A DNA stretch of 64,000 bases from Hyphomonadaceae bacterium (GCA_947474455.1 CANJIL010000007.1:1-64000), one strand, 5' to 3'. Shown: positions 21,226 to 30,981, counted from the stretch's first letter. A program made the numbers and translations. Notes: generated by a model not told the origin, from the letters alone.

Positions 21226-22530
21226 ATGGAAAACAAGGTCAAACCGCACGGCAAGGCGACGGTAACCGCCAACGGCAAGACGGTGGAGTTGCCGGTCTAT
21301 GCAGGCACGATAGGGCCTGACGTCATCGACATTGGCAAGCTTCATGCCCAGACGGGCATGTTCACTCTCGATCCGGGCTTCACGTCCACCGCGAGCTGCG
21401 AAAGCCAGATCACTTACATCGATGGCGACCAAGGCATTCTACTTCATCGCGGCTATCCCATCGACCAGCTGGCTCAGGGCTCCAACTTCCTCGAGGTCTG
21501 CTATCTGCTGCTTCACGGCGAACTGCCGTCCGCCAGCGAGAACGCGGAATTCGTGAAAACGATCACGCGCCACACCATGTTGCATGCGCAGTTCGATCGC
21601 TTCTTCGAAGGCTTCCGCCGCGATGCGCACCCGATGGCGATTATGTGCGGCGCTGTCGGCGCACTGTCAGCCTTCTATCACGACTCGACCAACGTTGATG
21701 ATCCGATGCAACGCAAGGTCGCCCAGCATCGCATGATCGCGAAGATGCCGACGATCGCGGCGCGCGCGTTCAAGTATCACGCCGGCCAGCCCTTCGTGAG
21801 CCCGCGCAACGAGCTCGACTATGCATCGAACTTCCTGCGCATGTCGTTCGCCGTGCCGGCGGAGGAATACAGGGTGAACCCAGTTCTCGCCCGCGCGATG
21901 GATCGCATCTTCATCCTGCACGCCGACCACGAACAGAACGCCTCGACCTCGACCGTGCGCCTTGCCGGTTCGTCGGGCGCCAATCCGTTCGCCTGCATCG
22001 CGGCAGGTATCGCCTGCCTCTGGGGGCCCGCGCACGGCGGAGCCAACGAAGCAGCGCTGCAAATGCTTCAGGAGATCGGCACTGTGGAAAACGTGAAGAA
22101 GCACGTCGACAAGGTGAAGAACAAGGTCGACGGCGTTCGCCTTATGGGCTTCGGCCACAGGGTCTACAAGAACTATGACCCGCGCGCGAAAGTCATGCAG
22201 CAGACCTGTCGCGAAGTGCTGAAGGAAGTCGGCGTCAGCGATCCACTTCTGGAAGTCGCCATGGAGCTTGAGAAGATCGCGCTTTCGGACGAGTACTTCA
22301 TCGAGAAGAAACTCTATCCGAATGTGGACTTCTACTCGGGCATCACGCTCAAGGCGATGGGCTTCCCGGTGTCCATGTTCACCGTCCTGTTCGCTCTCGC
22401 CCGCACGGTTGGCTGGATCGCGCAGTGGGAAGAGATGACCACGGACAAGACCCAGCGCATCGGCCGTCCGCGTCAGATCTACACTGGCGCCGCGCAGCGC
22501 GACTATGTGCCGATCAGCGCGCGATCGTAA
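21226..22530 (+). CDS. gltA: Citrate synthase
   Basis: This enzyme condenses acetyl-CoA and oxaloacetate at the entry to the TCA cycle. The start is ATG at 21226, preceded by GAGGAG at 21212-21217; the frame also has TTG and GTG two codons upstream. The 434-residue length and sequence fit the type II (NADH-sensitive, hexameric) form. Catalytic residues appear in [28 protein letters not shown] and [13 protein letters not shown], with the Asp in NVDFYSGI. A terminator follows. Confidence 0.97.
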   Translation: MENKVKPHGKATVTANGKTVELPVYAGTIGPDVIDIGKLHAQTGMFTLDPGFTSTASCESQITYIDGDQGILLHRGYPIDQLAQGSNFLEVCYLLLHGELPSASENAEFVKTITRHTMLHAQFDRFFEGFRRDAHPMAIMCGAVGALSAFYHDSTNVDDPMQRKVAQHRMIAKMPTIAARAFKYHAGQPFVSPRNELDYASNFLRMSFAVPAEEYRVNPVLARAMDRIFILHADHEQNASTSTVRLAGSSGANPFACIAAGIACLWGPAHGGANEAALQMLQEIGTVENVKKHVDKVKNKVDGVRLMGFGHRVYKNYDPRAKVMQQTCREVLKEVGVSDPLLEVAMELEKIALSDEYFIEKKLYPNVDFYSGITLKAMGFPVSMFTVLFALARTVGWIAQWEEMTTDKTQRIGRPRQIYTGAAQRDYVPISARS

Positions 22531-22552
22531 TTGCCTTCAACTGTTGCTTGTT

Positions 22553-23734
22553 TCAAAAAGCGGCTCTCAAATCCGGGGGCCGCTTTTCGTTTGCCGAGAG
22601 CCTGAGGATCGTCTCCGCGGCAATCTCTGCCGCCGGACGGCCAGCGCCGGCCATGACTTTCACGGCTTCACGCTGACCGTCCTGCTGGGCCTTGAGAAGC
22701 GTCGGATCGGACAGTCGCGCTTCGACTGCCTGTTCAATGTTCCTGACATTGAAGCGCGTCTGCAGGAATTCGGGGATGACCTCGCGATTGGCGGCCACAT
22801 TGACCAGCGCGGAGAAGCGCGACTTGAACAGCAGGAAGCGCAACAGCGCCCAGGTAATCCAGCCGAGCTTGTAGCCGGTCACTACGGCTACGCCCTGAGC
22901 GGCGAGTTCGGTAGTCACTGTGCCCGAGCACGCGATGGCCACCGTCATGGCGGCGTAGGCGTCCGCTTTTTCTGCTTCATCCCTCACCAGCACGATCGGA
23001 AAGGATTGGGCTTTGGCCAAGGCTTCGACATCGGATGCAACGCTTGGAGCGACCATGCACACGACGTGGCGGCGCGGGTCGCGCACTTGCGCAATGTGCG
23101 TCGCCTCCATGAGCGTGGGGGCGACCCGGCGCATTTCAGCCTTCCTGCTGCCAGGCAGGAGTCCAATGACAGACGCGCCCTCAGGGATGCCGTGGCGCTG
23201 GCGAAAGCCTGCGCCGTCGCCCTTGGGCAGGCGATGCAGCGCCGGATTGCCGATCACCGTCGTCGGCAGGCCGTGCTTCACGTAGAAAGGCTGCTCGAAG
23301 GGGTGGATACACAGAAGGTGATCGACCCATTTCGCGAGCACGCGCGCGCGGCCGGGCCGGGTGGCCCACACTTGTGGCCCGACGAGCTTGATGCGTTTGG
23401 CGCGCGCACCACGTAGGCGCAACGCGCGCGCGACGCGCCACATGAAACCCCAACTGTCGATGAGAACTACGCTGTCGGGATCGGCCTTAACGATTGCATC
23501 GGCGGCGTCTTCGACCGCTTTCTTCACACGACCATAGGCCTTGAGGCCCTCGATAAGCCCAAGCACAGCAAGGCCGGACATATCGACATCGGAAACGGCG
23601 CAGCGCGCCCGCATGCGCTCCCCACCAATGCCCGAAATACTTACGTTCGCGTCCATGGCACGCAGTTCGTCAATCACATCGGCGCCGAGTGCGTCGCCCG
23701 AGTCCTCGGCTGCAACGAGGAAGACGTGGCTCAC
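22553..23734 (-). CDS. lpxB: Lipid-A-disaccharide synthase
   Basis: This glycosyltransferase joins UDP-2,3-diacylglucosamine and lipid X to make the lipid A disaccharide at the inner face of the inner membrane. The 393 residues are normal. The N-terminus VFLVAAEDSGDALGADVI is the family signature (usually with GExSGD), followed by ISGIGGERM. LIDSWGFMWRVARAL and GLLPGSRKAEMRR are also typical. The start is GTG at 23734, which overlaps the lpxI stop as GTGA. The 3' end is part of the terminator shared with gltA. Confidence 0.95.
   Translation of the reverse strand: MSHVFLVAAEDSGDALGADVIDELRAMDANVSISGIGGERMRARCAVSDVDMSGLAVLGLIEGLKAYGRVKKAVEDAADAIVKADPDSVVLIDSWGFMWRVARALRLRGARAKRIKLVGPQVWATRPGRARVLAKWVDHLLCIHPFEQPFYVKHGLPTTVIGNPALHRLPKGDGAGFRQRHGIPEGASVIGLLPGSRKAEMRRVAPTLMEATHIAQVRDPRRHVVCMVAPSVASDVEALAKAQSFPIVLVRDEAEKADAYAAMTVAIACSGTVTTELAAQGVAVVTGYKLGWITWALLRFLLFKSRFSALVNVAANREVIPEFLQTRFNVRNIEQAVEARLSDPTLLKAQQDGQREAVKVMAGAGRPAAEIAAETILRLSANEKRPPDLRAAF
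22556..22587. terminator. Bidirectional terminator shared by gltA and lpxB
   Basis: Perfect 9-base arms AAAAGCGGC (22556-22564) and GCCGCTTTT (22579-22587) form a hairpin with A/T tails on both strands. It lies 26 bases after the gltA stop. On the minus strand it covers the last codons and stop of lpxB. It can therefore end both converging transcripts, and part of it is coding. Confidence 0.8.
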
Positions 23735-24582
23735 GTGATTTCTGCCGCCGTGAAGCCGTAGATGAAAAGGCCATGCTGGTTGGCCGTTCCGGCGACTTCA
23801 TCGCGATCGACAACCAACGCGGCGCCGGCCTCGACCGCGATGCCTGCGAGCCCGGCCTTTGCCGCGCCATCGACGGTCGCAACCCCGATGGTGGGCAGAT
23901 CGATCCGGCGTTCCTGCTGCGGCTTGGGCCGCTTTACCAGCACGCCGCGCCGGGCTTCCGGCGTTCCACGTATCTCGAACTGCAACTCAGCCACGCGAGC
24001 GAGCATGCGGTCAGTGCCTTCCTGCGCCTCGACTGCCAGGATCAGGCCGGCGCAGGAGATGGCTCCCTGCCCGATCTCAAGCGATCCGGAAATCTTCGCA
24101 ACTTCTGCGGCGCGGCGGATGTCCTGCCAATGCTCTGGCGTTGGAGTTATCGTCCCCAGCGGCCCCGCACCAACGAGAAGATCGTTCAGCACGTCGTCCG
24201 CCCCGATGATACGGAAGCCCGCCTCCGCAAACACATCCATCACGGCGCGAAGGAGAGCGTCGTCTCCCTTTTTTGCGGCTGCGAGGATTTTCGGAAGAGA
24301 CTGAACGCCCTTGAGATCCAGTTTCAGCGCGCTAAAATCCGGGCGCTTCAGCCACCCCGCAAAGACCATCTCCTCGCAGCCTTCCCGCTTCATCAGCTGG
24401 ATAAGTCGGCCGAGTTCGCCAACCGAAAGCTCGGAGCCGTTGTACTCGTCAAGCAGCGAAGCCTCCGCGAAGCCCTTGAGGCCAACCACAAACGGATTGC
24501 GGCCCGTGCGGCGCGCTTGGTCAGCCACACGGCGGGGCAAGTCCCCTCCCCCAGCGACGATGGCGAGCCTGCCAGCACCCAT
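23731..24582 (-). CDS. lpxI: UDP-2,3-diacylglucosamine pyrophosphatase LpxI
   Basis: LpxI makes lipid X from UDP-2,3-diacylglucosamine; it replaces LpxH in alphaproteobacteria. The start is ATG at 24582, sharing one base with the lpxA stop (TGATG); the longer frame adds seven residues. The product has 283 residues. The N-terminal domain begins RLAIVAGGGDLPRRVADQA. The C-terminal catalytic domain has the conserved stretch CAGLILAVEAQEGTD followed by LVKRPKPQQERRIDLPTIG. It lies between lpxA and lpxB, as expected for the pathway. Confidence 0.94.
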   Translation of the reverse strand: MGAGRLAIVAGGGDLPRRVADQARRTGRNPFVVGLKGFAEASLLDEYNGSELSVGELGRLIQLMKREGCEEMVFAGWLKRPDFSALKLDLKGVQSLPKILAAAKKGDDALLRAVMDVFAEAGFRIIGADDVLNDLLVGAGPLGTITPTPEHWQDIRRAAEVAKISGSLEIGQGAISCAGLILAVEAQEGTDRMLARVAELQFEIRGTPEARRGVLVKRPKPQQERRIDLPTIGVATVDGAAKAGLAGIAVEAGAALVVDRDEVAGTANQHGLFIYGFTAAEIT

Positions 24583-25373
24583 CAGTCCGGCCTCGGCATG
24601 CAAAGCGGGCGCTTGTCTCCTGCCCGAATGAAATCGACGATCCGCATTACCTCGGGCAAGGCGGCGAAGCGCTCGGCCACTGCTTCGACCCTGTCCTCGA
24701 AATAGCCGACGCCATGAAAGAGATCGTTGTAGACCCCGCGCAGCGTATGGATCGTCTCGCGCGTGGCGCCGCGGCGCTTGAGGCCGACGACGTTAAGGCC
24801 GTTGAGCTGTCCGTGATTGTTCACCATCCCGAACGGGATGACGTCACCGACGACCGGCGCGCAGCCGCCGATGAAGCCGCCCATCCCGATACGGCCAAAC
24901 TGGTGAATGGCGGAATTACCTCCAAGGATGACAAAATCTTCGATCGTCGCGAGGCCGCCGCTTACGGAGTGCGTTGCGTAGACAACGTTGTTCCCGACGA
25001 TGTTGTCGTGCCCAACGTGGGCGCCGTTCATGTAGAAGCCCCGATTGCCGACCACGGTCTGCCCGCGTCCATGCACCGTGCCCAGATGGAATGTAACACC
25101 TTCGCGGATCAGGTTGTCCGTTCCGATAATGAGCTTGGTATCCTCGCCCTTGTACTTGGTGTCCTGAGGCGGATGCCCCAGCGCCGAGAAAGGAAACACG
25201 TGCGTGCGTGCGCCGATGGTTGTCGAACCGGCTATCGAGACATGAGAGATGAGCTTGACCCGTTCCCCCAGCTTGGCCTTGCCGGACACGATGCAAAATG
25301 GCCCAATCTCGACGCCGTCGGCGAGTTCGGCGCCTTTTTCAACGAGCGATGTAGGGTGGATCGTTACAGCCAT
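24582..25373 (-). CDS. lpxA: UDP-N-acetylglucosamine acyltransferase
   Basis: This is the first enzyme of lipid A synthesis, transferring a 3-hydroxyacyl chain from ACP to UDP-GlcNAc. The start is ATG at 25373, where the conserved IHPTSLVEKGAELADGVEIG begins; the longer frame runs into lpxD. The product has 263 residues with left-handed beta-helix hexapeptide repeats through about residue 190. The catalytic His is in NGAHVGHDNIVGNN. Only 32 bases separate it from lpxD, a gap where fabZ usually lies in this gene order. Confidence 0.96.
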   Translation of the reverse strand: MAVTIHPTSLVEKGAELADGVEIGPFCIVSGKAKLGERVKLISHVSIAGSTTIGARTHVFPFSALGHPPQDTKYKGEDTKLIIGTDNLIREGVTFHLGTVHGRGQTVVGNRGFYMNGAHVGHDNIVGNNVVYATHSVSGGLATIEDFVILGGNSAIHQFGRIGMGGFIGGCAPVVGDVIPFGMVNNHGQLNGLNVVGLKRRGATRETIHTLRGVYNDLFHGVGYFEDRVEAVAERFAALPEVMRIVDFIRAGDKRPLCMPRPD

Positions 25374-25386
25374 GTCTTCCGGCGCC

Positions 25387-25406
25387 CTGAGCCGGCCTGA
25401 GCCGGC
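25387..25406. repeat. Tandem 10-base direct repeat between lpxD and lpxA
   Basis: CTGAGCCGGC occurs at 25387-25396 and again, without gap, at 25397-25406; the second copy ends at the lpxD stop codon. The repeat occupies most of the 32-base gap where fabZ is expected. It could be a scar of a deletion or a simple slippage product. The sequence alone does not say which. Confidence 0.6.
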
Positions 25407-26422
25407 TATTCCTCTCTGCCGGAACGCTTTTGCGCTGCGCGCGCCAGCCATGCAAGCTCGCGCATCCATGTCCTGATCGGCTTGGACGGATAGCCCGCCC
25501 AAGTCTCGCCGGCTGGCACATCGCTGAGCACGGCAGCCCCTGCCGCAATTCGCGCCCCTTGGCCTACGTGGACGTGATCCTTGAGGCCTACACGCCCGCC
25601 GAACTGAGCCCCGTCTCCCACGGTGCTGGAGCCCGAAATGCCCGCAAAGGCAGCCATCACCACATGGGCGCCGATGCGACAGTTGTGACCTATATGACAG
25701 AGATTATCGATGTGTGATCCTTCGCCGATCACCGTGTCCTCCAGGAACCCACGGTCGATGCAGGAATTGGCCCCCAGCGACACGCCATTCTGCATGATCA
25801 CGCGGCCGAAATGAGGGGTGAGAGCAGCCCCGTCCCTGTCGACCGCAAGTCCGAAACCGGCTTCGCCTACGACAGCTCCGGGGAATATCCTCACGCCGTC
25901 CCCGATCAGGGCGCAGCGTATGGTTGAGTTCGGGCCAACAGTTGTTCGCGCACCGATCTGCACGCCGGGGCCTATCACCGTATTTGCACCGACACGCGCC
26001 TGCGGGCCTATCGCAGCGCCTGCGCCAACGATCGCGCCTGGCTCCAGCACGGCAGTTTGATCGACGCGGGCCGATGGATGGATGGACGGTTGCCCAGGAT
26101 CGAGCTGCCTCAGGCTGGCCAGACGCGCAGCCGCCTGCGCGAACGCGGGGCGCGCATGTCGAACCTCCAGCACGAGGGGGCCGCTTGGAATCGCTGCCGC
26201 AGCCACTGGGGAAGCGACAACGATGCCCGCTGATCTGATGTTCTCGGCGCCGTCTGCCGTTTCCTGAAAAGTCAGATCTGCTGGGCCGGCAAGCGAAGCG
26301 GACGCAAGCGATGAAACGCTGCGCCCATCATCACCAACTATTCGAGAAGCCCCAACAAGAGCGGCGATATCCGAAGCGGTAAGCGGTCCTGCGACCTCGT
26401 AAAACCTCGGATCAATCACCAC
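25406..26422 (-). CDS. lpxD: UDP-3-O-acylglucosamine N-acyltransferase
   Basis: LpxD adds the second 3-hydroxyacyl chain in lipid A synthesis. The protein has 338 residues. An N-terminal uridine-binding domain (about 1-105) with DLTFQETADGAENIRSAGIV precedes hexapeptide-repeat beta-helix coils. The catalytic His is in DNLCHIGHNCRIG. A C-terminal helix ends the protein. The start is GTG at 26422 (a second GTG follows). It is 24 bases downstream of the ompH-like gene, inside the bamA-lpx cluster. Confidence 0.95.
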   Translation of the reverse strand: MVIDPRFYEVAGPLTASDIAALVGASRIVGDDGRSVSSLASASLAGPADLTFQETADGAENIRSAGIVVASPVAAAAIPSGPLVLEVRHARPAFAQAAARLASLRQLDPGQPSIHPSARVDQTAVLEPGAIVGAGAAIGPQARVGANTVIGPGVQIGARTTVGPNSTIRCALIGDGVRIFPGAVVGEAGFGLAVDRDGAALTPHFGRVIMQNGVSLGANSCIDRGFLEDTVIGEGSHIDNLCHIGHNCRIGAHVVMAAFAGISGSSTVGDGAQFGGRVGLKDHVHVGQGARIAAGAAVLSDVPAGETWAGYPSKPIRTWMRELAWLARAAQKRSGREE

Positions 26423-26446
26423 CCCGGCCTTTATCCCAGATTACTA

Positions 26447-27073
26447 TCAACCGCCGCCGGGCTTCGGCGCAGTCGCCTGGCCAGTCTGCTGGGCTGGCGG
26501 CTTCGGCAGCGCGTCCTTCAGGGCCTGCAGTGTCGGCACCGTCGCGTCGAGACGTGCAATGACTTTCGTAGTAAGATCGGTGCTGTCCTTGGCGTACCAG
26601 GTCATTCCGGTGTTGAGGACGATATCGGCCCCGGCCTCCTTCGCCACCGCTTCAATGGCCGGAGCAAGCACGATGATCAACGCCTGGCTGAGGCTGGTGT
26701 CAGCCCGTTCGAGACCGCTATTGAGAGCGTCCGCCTTGTTATAGTATTCATTCTGCTTCTTGCGGAGCGCGTCGACTTGCGCCTTCAACGTTGGGTTGGC
26801 TTCAAGCGCTTCCTTCGTCAAGGACTCCGTCTGCGGCTTCAGGCGCTGAACTTCGGCGTCTATTTCCGTCTTGAGCTGTTTCAGACCCAACTGGTCTGCC
26901 CCGGCGTTGACGTTGGAGACCAGCGTTTGGTTGATTTCCTTGCCGACCTTGCTTTCACGGCGGACGCGTTCTTCATCGACGACATAGATCTTGGTCTGCG
27001 CGAGTGCTGCGCCGGCCATGTTGGCGAGGCCGACCGTGAAGGCGGCGGCCAGAGCGAGATTGCGAAATTTCAT
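26447..27073 (-). CDS. OmpH/Skp-family periplasmic chaperone
   Basis: Skp-like proteins hold unfolded outer-membrane proteins in the periplasm before BamA inserts them. The start is ATG at 27073, giving 208 residues. Residues 1-26 form a signal peptide ending in AGAALAQ. The mature part has a long charged helical region (about 60-140), as in the tentacle arms of Skp, and a Pro/Gln-rich tail. It sits directly after bamA and before lpxD, the classic position of ompH/skp. Length is slightly above the E. coli protein. Confidence 0.9.
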   Translation of the reverse strand: MKFRNLALAAAFTVGLANMAGAALAQTKIYVVDEERVRRESKVGKEINQTLVSNVNAGADQLGLKQLKTEIDAEVQRLKPQTESLTKEALEANPTLKAQVDALRKKQNEYYNKADALNSGLERADTSLSQALIIVLAPAIEAVAKEAGADIVLNTGMTWYAKDSTDLTTKVIARLDATVPTLQALKDALPKPPAQQTGQATAPKPGGG

Positions 27074-27077
27074 CACA

Positions 27078-29690
27078 CTAGAACCTTGTGTTGGTGCTGA
27101 ACCGGAAAGACTCGGTTCGGTCGTATTCTTCGTTGGCTAGGATCTGCGAGAAGTCGAAGCGGATCGGACCAAATGGCGAGTCCCAGAAGACACTGACGCC
27201 AGCACTGGCGCGAAGGCTTGCGCTGTCATCAACGCGGTTGGCTTCAAACAGGCTATCCGCGCGGCGGTTTCTGTCAGCGTCGTCCAGAAGACCGAGCGTG
27301 CCGAACTCCGTAAAGAAGGCACCATCAATTCCAAACTCTTCGGGAGCATACGGTATCGGGAAGGACAGCGACAAGGATCCGATTGCATAAGCCTTTCCGC
27401 CCAGAGCGTTGAAAGTCTGCAGTTTTCCGGGCAACACTTCACCGGACGCATCTTTCGCAGCGGTATCGAAGATCAGCCGGCCATTTTGATCAACGACCTG
27501 CGTGCCGTCGGCGTTAAGCCGCGGAGTGGTGAAGCCCGGCGGAGCTACCCCCGGGTCAAGCGCGAGCGGCTTTACAGCGCAGGTGCCCATGCTGGCCAGC
27601 TGGCAGGACGTCGAGTTTTCATAATAGTATCGCACCTCGCGCGGGCCGATGCCGGCGACGTCGAAGCCGCGGAACGAGTTGCCGCCCTTGAAGAAGCGGT
27701 TGTTGATGCGGATGCCTTCATCGCCCCAGCTGTCGATGTAGCCCGCCTCAAGCGTGCCGGTGAGCGTCCAGCCGGGCGCGAAGCCGTGATACATCGCCCC
27801 GCGCAACTCGTTACGCAGGTAGTTCACATCGCCGCCCAGACCGGCGATATCCTGGCTGAAGCTGAGTTCGAAACCGCGCGTGGGGTCAATGTAGTCGTTG
27901 GTCCGGTTCATCGACAGTGTGTAGCCGAACGACGACGTGATCTGATCGCCCTGCTGATCGCAGAGCGATGAACGGAAGAACGCTGCGGTGGTGCAATCCG
28001 TGTAGGTCGCCGAATTCACGTCGCTGTCGAGCTTGAGGTCGTCGCTGCGCAAATTGTAGCGCATGCCGATCTGGTCGTTGTCCGAGAGTGGAAAAAGTAG
28101 GCGGCCGCCTACGCCGACGACGGCGTTTGCGAAGCCTGAGATGTCGTAGAAATCCGATTTAGTCACGAAGAGGTCAAAACCCAGGGCCATATTGCGGTCC
28201 TGGAACTTCGGCTCGGTGAAGCGGAATTCAATGTCCTGCTGGCGCGATGTTGTCTGGATGCGCGCTGACAGGAACTGGCCGCGCCCGCGGAAGTTGCGCT
28301 GCTGGGCGCTTACCGAGAAGAGGAACGCATCCTGCGACGAGAAGCCTGCAGAGAAGGCAAGCTCGCCGGTCGCCTCTTCTTCCACCTTCACCTTGACGAC
28401 CGCGCGATCGGCCGTGGAGCCAGGCTCATTTTCCACCGCAACGGTGTCGGCCTTGAAGAAGCCTAGCGCACGAATGCGGTTCTTGGCGTTGTCGAGTTGA
28501 ACCGGGTTGTATTGGTCGCCCTCGGCCAGGCGGATCTCGCGACGGATGACGCGGTCGAGCGTCTGCGTGTTACCCTGAATGTCGATGCGTTCGATGTAGA
28601 CTCTGGCTCCCTCATCGACCTGGAAAGTGATTCCGATAGTGTGGTTGACCGGATCGCGCGTTTCGCGCGGCCGGATCTGAACGTTCGCATAGCCCGCGAT
28701 ACCAGCAGCGAAGGTCAGCGTGTCGATTGCCTCCTGAATGCTTTCTGCGCGGAACTGTTCGCCTTTCTTGATGCGGAGCACCTGGGCGAGGCGTTCGCCC
28801 GAAAGCTTCTCAAGCTGTGTTTCGACCCCGAGATCGCCAAAGGTATATTTCTCTCCCTCGTCGACTGTGAAGGTCAGATAGAAGTCGCGACGATCCGGCG
28901 TCAGCTCGGCGACCGAAGAAATGACGCGGAAGTCGGCGTAGCCCTGGTTGGTATAGAATTCGGTCAGCTGCGAGCGGTCGTACTCCACTTGACCCGGGTT
29001 GTAGTTGTCGGCCTGTTCGAACAACCGCCACCAGCGCGACTGCCGCGTCGTGATCTCGCGACGAAGGCGGTCGTCCGGAAATGCTTCGTTGCCGATGAAG
29101 TTGATCGAGCGAACGCCGGTCTCCGGACCTTCGTCGATCACGAAAATCAAGTCGGCGCGGTTCTGTTCGAGCACCTTGTACTGCGGCGTCACCGTAGCGG
29201 CGAAGCGACCCGCACGACGATAGACTTCCAGGATGCGCTGCACATCCTGTTCGACGCGCGACAGCGTAAAGGTCTGGCGCGGCTCGGCCTCGGTCTCTTC
29301 TTCGAGCCGTTCGGTCGTGACCGCGTTGTTGCCCTCGAACATGATGCGATTGATGATCGGGTTCTCGAGCACGCGGACGACGAGGTCGTTTCCGCGGGCT
29401 TCGATCTGGATGTCGGCGAAAAGACCGGTGACGCCGAGGGCTCTGACCGACAGGCCAATGCGCTCCTGATCAAACGGATCGCCCGGCTTCACGAGCAGAT
29501 AGGAAAGGACGGTGCGCGCCTCGATACGCTGGTTACCTTCGACAACGATCCGGGCGATAATTTGAGACTGTTGAGGTTGAGGTGGAGGCTGCTGGCCCCA
29601 AGCATTGTTCGCGCGCGCGATGTCTTGTGCAGCGACGATGGCGCCAGCCGACGCAGTCAGCGCCAGCGCGCTCGCGAACCAAGACCGCAT
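27078..29690 (-). CDS. bamA: Outer-membrane protein assembly factor BamA
   Basis: BamA is the essential pore that folds beta-barrel proteins into the outer membrane. The start is ATG at 29690 (a GTG precedes it), giving 870 residues. A signal peptide (about 1-28) is followed by a Gln/Pro-rich spacer, then five POTRA repeats from about residue 40 to 430, starting with IIARIVVEGNQRIEARTV. The C-terminal 400 residues form the barrel and end in aromatic Phe (STNTRF), the outer-membrane signature. The barrel contains long loops, one with Cys residues (STSCQLASMGTCAV). Confidence 0.95.
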   Translation of the reverse strand: MRSWFASALALTASAGAIVAAQDIARANNAWGQQPPPQPQQSQIIARIVVEGNQRIEARTVLSYLLVKPGDPFDQERIGLSVRALGVTGLFADIQIEARGNDLVVRVLENPIINRIMFEGNNAVTTERLEEETEAEPRQTFTLSRVEQDVQRILEVYRRAGRFAATVTPQYKVLEQNRADLIFVIDEGPETGVRSINFIGNEAFPDDRLRREITTRQSRWWRLFEQADNYNPGQVEYDRSQLTEFYTNQGYADFRVISSVAELTPDRRDFYLTFTVDEGEKYTFGDLGVETQLEKLSGERLAQVLRIKKGEQFRAESIQEAIDTLTFAAGIAGYANVQIRPRETRDPVNHTIGITFQVDEGARVYIERIDIQGNTQTLDRVIRREIRLAEGDQYNPVQLDNAKNRIRALGFFKADTVAVENEPGSTADRAVVKVKVEEEATGELAFSAGFSSQDAFLFSVSAQQRNFRGRGQFLSARIQTTSRQQDIEFRFTEPKFQDRNMALGFDLFVTKSDFYDISGFANAVVGVGGRLLFPLSDNDQIGMRYNLRSDDLKLDSDVNSATYTDCTTAAFFRSSLCDQQGDQITSSFGYTLSMNRTNDYIDPTRGFELSFSQDIAGLGGDVNYLRNELRGAMYHGFAPGWTLTGTLEAGYIDSWGDEGIRINNRFFKGGNSFRGFDVAGIGPREVRYYYENSTSCQLASMGTCAVKPLALDPGVAPPGFTTPRLNADGTQVVDQNGRLIFDTAAKDASGEVLPGKLQTFNALGGKAYAIGSLSLSFPIPYAPEEFGIDGAFFTEFGTLGLLDDADRNRRADSLFEANRVDDSASLRASAGVSVFWDSPFGPIRFDFSQILANEEYDRTESFRFSTNTRF

Positions 29691-29787
29691 CACCTATCCC
29701 TCACACTCTAGTCGGACCACCTGACGCGGTCTCTTGGGCGTCTTAAGACAACATGCCGCTCAAAAGCTCAAGCGGTCGACTGAAGGA

Positions 29788-30981
29788 TCACGACCCCCCG
29801 GGCCAAAGCCGGGCGATGTCCTGCCACGTGATCAACAGAGCAAAGCTGACGAGGCATGCAAGGCCGATTGTCAGCCCGATTCTCTGCACTTTTTCTGGGA
29901 TTTGCTTGCCCATGGCCGCTTCGGCAAGACACATCACAGCTGCGCCACCATCGAGGACGGGAATCGGTAGCAGGTTGAAGAACCCTACTCCGATCGAAAG
30001 CAGGGCCGCCAGCTGCAGGAGGCTGTAGGACAGCTGGCGAAGCTTCTCCCAGTAGTCGATGTTTTTCTGCTGCATATGCACGTCGGTAACTTTGTCCGCC
30101 AACGTGAAGATGCCGACCGGGCCGCTGAGCTTGTCGAGGCCCTCCTTGCCGGTGACAAGGCGCCGCAGGACGTTCAGCGTGGTTGCCAGAGCGTCGCTTG
30201 TGGATGCCACACCATAGCCCACAGCCTCGATGGGATTGAGTTTGCGGACCTCGGTGTCACGCTGGGAAAGTTGCAGACCAATACGACCCACTTTCTGTTT
30301 GATCTGAAACACCGGGTTCATTTCTTCGGTCTCGACCGGTGTCGCGACCAGGTCCACCGGGGCGCCGTCCCGCAAGACTCGGTAGGTCACCGTTTCTCCA
30401 GAGCTGAGTTCAGTGACGCGGTTGACGTCGCTGGCGATTGTGACGGGGCGGCCGCCTGCTTCGATAACGATATCACCCGGCTTGAAGCCAGCTGCTTCCG
30501 CCGCAGAATTGGCAACGACACCGCCAACGATAGTCTCTTTAGATTGTGCGACGCCAAATACAGAACCCAGGAAAGCAAAAGCAAGAATCGCGAAGACAAA
30601 ATTCGACAGCGGGCCGCCAAGCGACACAGCAAGACGTTTGAACGGGCCAAGCGCGGTATACGGCTTCCCAACGAGTTGCACCCGCTTGACGTCATCCTTC
30701 CCAGGCGCGCCTTCAACACGCTCGCGCGTATCAGTCGGCGCCTGAAGCTCACCGACGAACTTCACAAAACCACCGAGCGGCAGCCAGTTCAGGCGCCAGC
30801 GCGTACCCCGCTTGTCTGTGACTTCGACGATAGGTCGGCCGAAACCGATTGAGAAGGATTCCACCGCAGCTCCAAAGACGCGGCCCATCCAGTAGTGCCC
30901 CAACTCATGCACCGTGATCACGATCGAGATCAGCAAGATGAATGGCAAAGGCGAAGCCAATATCGAAAAAATGCCATCCAT
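29788..30981 (-). CDS. rseP: Site-2 intramembrane metalloprotease RseP
   Basis: This zinc protease of the inner membrane cuts anti-sigma factors and leftover signal peptides. The 397 residues show the zinc motif HELGHYWMG in the first membrane segment. A PDZ domain follows in the middle (VVANSAAEAAGFKPGDIVIEA), and the third zinc ligand is in PVLDGGAAVM near the C-terminus. The final membrane helix is GLTIGLACLVSFALLIT. It lies between dxr and bamA, the normal order. Confidence 0.96.
   Translation of the reverse strand: MDGIFSILASPLPFILLISIVITVHELGHYWMGRVFGAAVESFSIGFGRPIVEVTDKRGTRWRLNWLPLGGFVKFVGELQAPTDTRERVEGAPGKDDVKRVQLVGKPYTALGPFKRLAVSLGGPLSNFVFAILAFAFLGSVFGVAQSKETIVGGVVANSAAEAAGFKPGDIVIEAGGRPVTIASDVNRVTELSSGETVTYRVLRDGAPVDLVATPVETEEMNPVFQIKQKVGRIGLQLSQRDTEVRKLNPIEAVGYGVASTSDALATTLNVLRRLVTGKEGLDKLSGPVGIFTLADKVTDVHMQQKNIDYWEKLRQLSYSLLQLAALLSIGVGFFNLLPIPVLDGGAAVMCLAEAAMGKQIPEKVQRIGLTIGLACLVSFALLITWQDIARLWPGGS

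Noticed and set aside
28497-29711. 404-codon open frame on the plus strand
   Set aside because: It is antisense to the POTRA region of bamA, which is clearly the real gene.
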